Assembly (NCBI GenBank): GCA_013151315.1
Contig: JAADIN010000035.1
Coordinates: 1-11,028, forward strand
DNA length: 11,028 nt
Source of the DNA: Planctomycetota bacterium
Lineage (GTDB): Bacteria > Planctomycetota > Planctomycetia > Pirellulales > Lacipirellulaceae
Reading direction: 5' to 3'
The position numbers and the translations under genes are program-made. This document shows positions 6,707 to 11,028 of the stretch, piece by piece. Under the pieces are notes generated by a model. That model searched no databases. It worked only from the letters and a program-made list of their open reading frames with translations, and was not told the DNA's origin. Numbering within the stretch: the stretch's first letter is position 1; every line of letters begins with the position of its first letter.

Positions 6707-6723
6707 GCGGCTCACCGAGCCGC
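6707..6723 (-). other. Hairpin overlapping the protease stop codon
   Basis: GCGGCTC / GAGCCGC form a perfect 7-bp stem with a 3-base loop, and the TGA of the S41 protease (6714-6712) lies within it. No T-run follows, so it is not a standard terminator. It may stabilise the 3' end. Confidence 0.45.
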
Positions 6724-8413
6724 AACTCGGTTGCGGGCCGCCTGAATGCCCGCCTCGAGAATCGCGTCTTCCACATGCTGACTAAGGCCTTCGCCACGGG
6801 GCTTCGCTACGACTCGGACATTCTCGTCTGGCTCGACTCCTCGGTGACTGATTGGTTTCCCGACGGGCGAGAAAAACTTGGCCGTGGTCAGCCGAATGCC
6901 CGCCCCTGCATAGCCAAGTGGAAAAATCCCTTGGACCGAGCCTTTGCCAAACGAGGTCGTGCCGACAATCGTGCCCCGATGATTGTCTTTGATCGCTCCC
7001 GCAAAAATCTCGCTGGCACTCGCACTGTCGCCATCGATCAGCACCACCAGCGGAACTCGCCAGGTGCCGCCATAATGGGCTTGATAGTTAAAATCTTCCT
7101 GGGCACTGCGGCCACGAGTCGAAACGATCCTACCCTGCGTAAGAAACTTGTCCGCCACTTCGACCGACGAGGTAAGCAACCCGCCCGGATTGCCTCGCAA
7201 GTCCAGAATCAGCGATTCCATCCCTTTGCGGTGCAAGTCCCACAGGGCCGCTTCCAAATCACGGCTCGTGGTTTTCTGAAAAGTCGGAATGCAGGTAGGC
7301 AATGTGGTTTGCTTCATCGATGATTTTCACATCTTCAAGACTCGGCACTTCCACATGCTCGCGACGAATATTCAATACCCGCGATTCCACGCCCGGCGAA
7401 AAGACCGTCACTCGCACCCAGGTTCCCTCATCGCCGGTCAGCATCGAGGCGGCTTCGTCGGTTGACATCTCGCCCGTGCTCTTGCCATCGACTGCCACGA
7501 TGCGATCCTTGGCCAAAATGCCTGCCCGCTCCGCAGGGCTGCCAGGAATGACATGCACGATAAGCAGGGTCGCCGCGTCGGCCTTCAGCTCGACCCCCAA
7601 GCCAACAAAATTGCCCTCGATTTGCGAATAGACTTCCCGAAGCTGGTCGGCGGTCAAGTAGGTCGAATAGTTGTCGAGCCCACTGGCTGCCGCAGCAACA
7701 AATTCCAAGATCGTCGCCGTGGAAGCAAGGCCCGATCGCGTCTCGACGAGTTGGGCGATCTCCGAGGCAAGCGAGACCAATTCGCCTGAATTCTTCATCG
7801 ACCGGCGGCCCAGCGTCTGAAACAGCTCTCGACGCAGTTGGGCAAGTTGATCGTCCGAAACGCGGAGTTCATTGGTCGCGACAAACTCCTCGTCGGCTAA
7901 GGCGATGTCGATCGCCCTCGTGCCGCGCAATCCTAACGACCGCCAGGAAGGAGTGTTCACATAGTGCGTATCCATCTTCATCAAAAGCTCGGAGTACAGC
8001 GAGAGAGCCTGCTGTCGATTCAAGGCCGTCACCGATTGCTTAAAACTGCGATCGTGATACCTGCGGCCGAGGCTGTAGTGCAGCTTCGCAAGGTCGTGCC
8101 GTTGGCGAAGCGTGTCGTTGCCCGTGTGTTCACGCAGCGCGTCTTCATAATGACTTAACGCTTCGCCCCACCGCTCATTCGACTCGAGATGAAGGCCCTT
8201 TTCCAAAACCCCACTGACCGACACATCGGGCAACGCATCGGGGGCAATCGTGACCGGCTCGGCAGTCGCCGAACTCTGAGCTACGACCGGCATTACGGCA
8301 AAAGCCCCGGCCAAGGCCAGGACCGCAACCAGCGACCCGGCTTGCCAACTCGATCGAAAGGTGTCCGGGAGAAAACCCCGAAGAAAAATCTTTGCGAAGA
8401 CCCGATTCTGCAT
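6712..8413 (-). pseudogene. S41 carboxyl-terminal processing protease (CtpA/Prc family), split by a frameshift
   Basis: Two overlapping minus-strand frames together make one S41 protease, a Ser-Lys enzyme of the cell envelope that trims exported proteins. The upstream frame (8413-7259, 384 codons) carries a membrane anchor or signal (about 25-46), a TPR-like helical stretch (about 67-100) and a PDZ domain (about 270-350, GLGVELKADAATLLIVHVIP), then leaves the family after IAYL. The downstream frame resumes with IPTFQKTTSRDLEAALWDL and holds the catalytic core: LDLRGNPGGLL, DGDSASASEIFAGAIKDN with the nucleophile serine, and TTSFGKGSVQ with the general-base lysine 25 residues later. The join is near 7286-7294. 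The total, 1702 bases, is one more than a multiple of three, as expected for one inserted base. All catalytic residues survive, so a sequencing error, a recent mutation or programmed slippage are all possible. Start ATG at 8413; GGAACGAG upstream is a weak binding site. Confidence 0.85.
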
Positions 8414-8976
8414 AGTTGCTCGTTCCGTGTGTGGGGAGGTCGTGTCGCTAGCGCAGAACGCTGACGCACTACGGCGAGGTCGGTGCGTACCGAGGAAGCA
8501 AAAGGGTCTGTTCCGCTGCCCACTTCAGTATAGGTCACAAAAATGGGGGGGTCAAAAAACCTATCCAACGGTTTTGGGACACTTTGCCAGAGCAGCCCCG
8601 CGCGACCGTCACAGCCCTTGCGAAAAACCGATTCGCCGACCGTTTGCAGGCCTCAAGCCGGAGGCATCGTCTGGTCGGTTTATACCGCCCGAATCGATGA
8701 CTCCGCCAATAGCGGTACGCAGGCCCCAACTGCCTCACGCGACCAAAGGGAATCAGCTTCCTGCTGGAGAAAAGCCGGCACTACCATGTCACCGGCCCCT
8801 TGTCTCACCACTCTACGCAGAGTCCAGCAAAAGAGTTCGAACCCCCGCGTAATTTTCTGCAAAGCCACGGGATTGCAATCCCGTGGCTTTGCAGGGCGTT
8901 CCCTACTGCCAAGCGAAGTGCTATCGTAACCCTCCCCTTAATTCCGCAATCCGATTTCCAAATTCCGACTTCAAAA
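8414..8976. other. Non-coding stretch between divergent protease and purH genes
   Basis: I find no convincing gene in these 563 bases. The several open frames on both strands are short, overlapping and rich in Arg/Pro/Ser with no recognisable motif. It should hold the promoters of both flanking genes, but I cannot place them. Visible features are a run of seven G (near 8544), a small hairpin (GCCTC/GAGGC, near 8650-8665), ACTCT/AGAGT around 8810-8823, and the perfect palindrome at 8857-8894. Confidence 0.6.
8857..8894. repeat. Perfect 38-bp palindrome upstream of purH
   Basis: Nineteen bases beginning CTGCAAAGCCACGGGATTG are followed directly by their exact reverse complement, with no spacer. 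The centre is between 8875 and 8876, about 100 bases before the purH start. It begins and ends with CTGCAAAG/CTTTGCAG, the same octamer that ends some of the MITE-like terminal repeats, but lacks their outer CAGG. It could be an operator, a repeat element or a hairpin in the purH leader. Confidence 0.95.
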
Positions 8977-10554
8977 ATGCCCTCCCCCCCGATCAAGCGC
9001 GCGCTGATTAGCGTCAGCGACAAAACCCATCTCGAGACCTTCGCTCGCTCACTCGACGCCGCCGGCGTCGAAATCTTCAGCACCGGCGGCACACGCCGCG
9101 CCCTCGAAGAAGCCGGCATCGCGGTCCGCGATGTGGCCGACTACACCGGTTTTCCTGAGATGATGGATGGCCGAGTGAAAACGCTCCACCCCAAAGTCCA
9201 TGGCGGCCTGCTTTGCCGACGCGACAACGAAGCCCACATGGCTGCCGCCAAAGAACATGGCATCGAAATGTTTGATCTTGTCGTCGTCAATCTCTACCCG
9301 TTTGAAGAAACCATCGCCCGACCCGATGTCACGACCGAGGAAGCAATCGAGCAGATCGACATCGGCGGCCCGTCGATGATCCGCTCGGCAGCAAAAAATC
9401 ATGCCTTTGTCACGGTCGCGACCAGTCCATTTCAGTACGACTCGATCGCCGAGCAAATCAAGGAGCACGGCGGTACGCTTCCCGAACTACGAAGCCAGTT
9501 GGCCCGAAAAGCCTTTGCCCTCACCGCGGACTACGATGGGGCCATTGCCAGCTATTTTTCTAAAGTGACCGACGAAAAAGAATATCCTTGCTTCCCTTCG
9601 CGAGTTTCGTTGCCGCTCACCCTAGTTTCGGAGCTTCGTTACGGCGAAAACCCGCATCAAAAGGCGGCCCTCTATGCCCTTCCGGCAGTCGACCCTAGCA
9701 ATTTGGTCAACGCCCAACATCACGGCGGCAAGGAGCTTTCCTACAATAATCTGCTCGACCTGGATGCCGCGCTCGCTGCGGTTCGATCGTTACCGCAACC
9801 GGGGGTCGTCGTATTAAAGCATGGCAACCCTTGCGGTGCCGCCACGGCAACGACTCTCGGCGAAGCGATGCAAAAAGCCTGGGCTGGTGATCCGGTGAGT
9901 GCGTTCGGTTCGGTACTCGGATTCAATGTTCCGGTCGACGCGGCCGCGGCCGAATGCCTGGCCGAGCCGGGGAAGTTTGTTGAGGCAATTATCGCACCCG
10001 ATTTTTCTGCCGAGGCATTAAAAATCCTCACTACCAAACCCAAATGGAAAAAAAACGTTCGCCTGCTTCGCATGGGCCAGGCGACACCGCTGCTCGCTCG
10101 ACCGGAGTTCCGGCAAATCGACGGCGGCATCCTCTGCCAGTTGGCCGACGATTTGCCCGACGAGGTTTCCGCTTGGAAGATCGTCACCGAAACCCAACCC
10201 ACCGACTCGCTCCAGGCCGACTTAACATTTGCTTGGATCGCTTGCCGACACGTCAAATCCAACGCCATTGTGCTCGCCAAAGACGAATCGCTCGTCGGCG
10301 TCGGAGCCGGACAAATGAGCCGCGTCGACTCGGTAGAAATCTCCATTCGCAAGGCGGGCGACCGTGCACGTGGAGCCGTGCTCGCATCCGACGCTTTTTT
10401 CCCGTTCGACGATTCGATCCATCAAGCCGCCGAGGCGGGCATAGCCGCGGTGATCCAGCCGGGCGGCTCGCGTCGCGACGACGAGGTGATCGCCGCCTGC
10501 AATCAGCACGGTCTGCCGATGATTTTTACCGGCACGCGGCATTTTCGGCATTGA
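8977..10554 (+). CDS. purH: Bifunctional AICAR formyltransferase / IMP cyclohydrolase
   Basis: PurH carries out the last two steps of de novo purine synthesis: formylation of AICAR with 10-formyl-THF, then closure to IMP. It acts in the cytoplasm. The 525 residues match the family's usual length (about 510-535). The N-terminal MGS-like cyclohydrolase domain begins at residue 8 (ALISVSDKTHLETFA), with STGGT (35-39) and GRVKTLHPKVHGGLL (65-79). The formyltransferase part shows RYGENPHQKAALY (221-233), KELSYNNLLDLDAA (252-265), the catalytic K281-H282 in VVLKHGNPCGAA, WAGDPVSAFGS, and near the C-terminus VKSNAIVLAKD, GAGQMSRVDS and the typical ending IQPGGSRRDDEVI...MIFTGTRHFRH. The ATG at 8977 is chosen because homology starts there; the frame is open back to 8800 but the extra 59 residues have no family character and run through the palindrome. 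There is no Shine-Dalgarno before the start. Confidence 0.97.
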   Translation: MPSPPIKRALISVSDKTHLETFARSLDAAGVEIFSTGGTRRALEEAGIAVRDVADYTGFPEMMDGRVKTLHPKVHGGLLCRRDNEAHMAAAKEHGIEMFDLVVVNLYPFEETIARPDVTTEEAIEQIDIGGPSMIRSAAKNHAFVTVATSPFQYDSIAEQIKEHGGTLPELRSQLARKAFALTADYDGAIASYFSKVTDEKEYPCFPSRVSLPLTLVSELRYGENPHQKAALYALPAVDPSNLVNAQHHGGKELSYNNLLDLDAALAAVRSLPQPGVVVLKHGNPCGAATATTLGEAMQKAWAGDPVSAFGSVLGFNVPVDAAAAECLAEPGKFVEAIIAPDFSAEALKILTTKPKWKKNVRLLRMGQATPLLARPEFRQIDGGILCQLADDLPDEVSAWKIVTETQPTDSLQADLTFAWIACRHVKSNAIVLAKDESLVGVGAGQMSRVDSVEISIRKAGDRARGAVLASDAFFPFDDSIHQAAEAGIAAVIQPGGSRRDDEVIAACNQHGLPMIFTGTRHFRH

Positions 10555-10576
10555 AGCTCCCAGGACGATTGCAAAG

Positions 10577-10636
10577 CGCGATCCGCAACGCGCTAGCGTC
10601 AGGTATGTGAGCCGCAACGCGCTAGCGTCGGGTAGC
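10577..10636 (+). repeat. Tandem pair of the 30-bp CGCTAGCG-family repeat
   Basis: A diverged copy (10577-10606) and an exact copy (10607-10636) of the 30-base repeat stand head to tail at 30-base spacing; they share CCGCAACGCGCTAGCGTC. Element 1 has only one copy at this place, so this is a local duplication. Confidence 0.85.
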
Positions 10637-10639
10637 AAA

Positions 10640-10798
10640 CAGGCGAACTGCAAAGTCAGATAAACCGCCAAGGACGCCAAGAGCGCCAAGGAACGAGCTG
10701 CAAGAAAACATCTGTTTTTTAAGCAAATTTAATTTCTTTTTTCCTTGGCGATCTTGGCGCACTTGGCGGTTCAAAAAATAGACTTTGCAATCCTCCTG
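10640..10798. mobile_element. MITE-like element 3, 159 bp, nested inside element 2
   Basis: The terminal inverted repeats are 18 bases: CAGGCGAACTGCAAAGTC (10640-10657) and reversed CAGGAGGATTGCAAAGTC (10781-10798), with 15 of 18 identical. Perfect 10-bp direct repeats abut both ends. Its interior is a different palindrome (10663-10771) from that of its host element, so elements with unlike interiors share the same ends. It cannot encode a transposase. CAGG ends and a 10-bp duplication recall the ISAs1 family as I remember it; this is not verified. Confidence 0.72.
10663..10771. repeat. Periodic palindrome, 31-bp arms, CGCCAAG units
   Basis: The left arm (10663-10693) and the reverse complement of the right arm (10741-10771) agree at 28 of 31 bases. 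Each arm has CGCCAAG three times at 9-base spacing. The 47-base loop is A+T-rich with T6 and ends in AATTTCTTTT directly before the right arm, as does the loop of the palindrome at 3101-3195. Confidence 0.92.
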
Positions 10799-10997
10799 GG
10801 GTAGCAAAGGCAAAGCGTTACCCAACTGCTACCCGACGCTAGCGCGTTGCGGCTCACACTTTGCAGTTCTCCTGACCCTTTTTGCCTCGCGCTGGCTTTT
10901 TTAGGACAAATGGGCGATAATCCAGGTCGGACAGTTGGAGCCAGAGATAAAAACAGCCGGCAGGGGCAATGTCGGCGTCACAGCCCCAGTGCTACTC

Positions 10998-11004
10998 GAG
11001 GAGG
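10998..11004 (+). promoter_or_regulatory. Strong Shine-Dalgarno site of the last gene
   Basis: GAGGAGG stands eight bases before the ATG at 11013. It is the strongest ribosome binding site in the window and the main evidence that a gene starts here. Confidence 0.65.
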
Positions 11005-11012
11005 CCTTTTCG

Positions 11013-11028
11013 ATGAACTCAAAATCCC
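11013..11028 (+). CDS. Start of an unidentified protein, cut by window edge
   Basis: Only five codons are visible (MNSKS). The strong upstream GAGGAGG at good spacing makes a real start likely. Nothing can be said about its function. Confidence 0.5.

Larger units (their letters stand above)
10630..10808. repeat. Perfect 10-bp direct repeats flanking the inner element
   Basis: GGGTAGCAAA occurs at 10630-10639 and at 10799-10808, exactly abutting the inner element's terminal repeats. The corresponding site in element 1 (gggtagcgga, 6570-6579) is present once. This is the pattern of a target-site duplication made on insertion. Confidence 0.75.
10561..10874. mobile_element. MITE-like element 2, interrupted by a second element
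   Basis: It begins seven bases after the purH stop codon. Its ends, CAGGACGATTGCAAAG (10561-10576) and reversed CAGGAGAACTGCAAAG (10859-10874), agree at 13 of 16 and belong to the same terminal-repeat family as element 1. Without the inner insertion (10640-10798) and one 10-bp repeat it would be 145 bp and would have the same core as element 1: the 30-bp repeat, a short loop with GGCAAAGCGTTACCCA, then the inverted 30-bp repeat. I see no matching target duplication in the ten bases on each side. It has no coding capacity. Confidence 0.6.
10555..11012. other. Intergenic region filled with nested repeats
   Basis: These 458 bases between purH and the next plus-strand gene hold no gene. Elements 2 and 3 occupy 10561-10874. 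The remaining 138 bases form the leader of the next gene; GATAAT near 10916 could be a -10 box, but I find no good -35 partner. Confidence 0.6.

Noticed and set aside
8535..8738. Short open frames on both strands between the protease and purH
   Set aside because: They overlap each other, are Arg/Pro/Ser-rich, lack ribosome binding sites and have no recognisable motif.
8831..8850. tRNA T-loop-like GAGTTCGAACCCCC, suggesting a tRNA or attachment site
   Set aside because: The five bases on each side do not pair into a T-stem on either strand, and no acceptor or anticodon arm is visible around it.
8800..8976. N-terminal extension of PurH to an upstream ATG
   Set aside because: The added 59 residues have no PurH character and translate the 38-bp palindrome. 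Homology starts at 8977.
8700..8976. A ZTP (pfl) riboswitch, which is common upstream of purH
   Set aside because: I could not find the conserved pfl core sequences or its pseudoknot arrangement. A covariance-model search would settle it.
3101..10857. A CRISPR array, given the many repeats
   Set aside because: The repeats are palindromic or tandem without regular unique spacers, and no cas genes are present.

Overview
The window looks like chromosomal DNA from a planctomycete, most likely in or near the order Pirellulales. This is inferred from the intergenic repeat families (CGCTAGCG-rich palindromes, ACGGAT and CGCCAAG periodic palindromes), the frequent lack of Shine-Dalgarno sites, and an acidic small protein of a type I associate with that group. 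No marker gene proves it.

Layout. Positions 1-4041, minus strand, hold a succinate dehydrogenase/fumarate reductase operon read sdhC - sdhA - sdhB (sdhB is cut by the window edge). It has a good sigma70-type promoter and a GTG start on sdhC. A two-gene PIN-toxin/antitoxin module lies between sdhA and sdhB, in the same orientation and with lower G+C. A 32-bp-arm periodic palindrome lies between sdhC and sdhA. Positions 4152-5693, minus, encode an exported TPR-repeat protein. Positions 5873-6379, minus, encode a 168-residue acidic low-complexity protein with a conserved-looking C-terminal domain. Positions 6712-8413, minus, encode an S41 carboxyl-terminal processing protease (PDZ plus catalytic domain) broken by a +1 frameshift near 7290. 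Positions 8414-8976 have no convincing gene but contain a perfect 38-bp palindrome. Positions 8977-10554, plus, encode PurH, the bifunctional enzyme for the last two steps of IMP synthesis. The last bases start a further plus-strand gene with a strong Shine-Dalgarno site.

The most interesting non-coding content is a family of small MITE-like elements at 6491-6645 and 10561-10874. They share terminal inverted repeats of about 16-18 bp (consensus CAGGNSRAYTGCAAAG). One 159-bp member (10640-10798) sits inside another and is bounded exactly by perfect 10-bp direct repeats. The copy at 6491-6645 serves as an in-window empty-site comparison and has its own decayed 10-bp flanking repeat (8/10). No transposase is present, so if these moved they depended on one encoded elsewhere.

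The sdh genes form one respiratory complex (membrane cytochrome, flavoprotein, iron-sulfur subunit). The remaining genes (TPR, acidic protein, protease, purH) share no obvious pathway. I see no complete novel defence or metabolic system. The best leads are the TA module inside the sdh operon and the nested mobile repeats.
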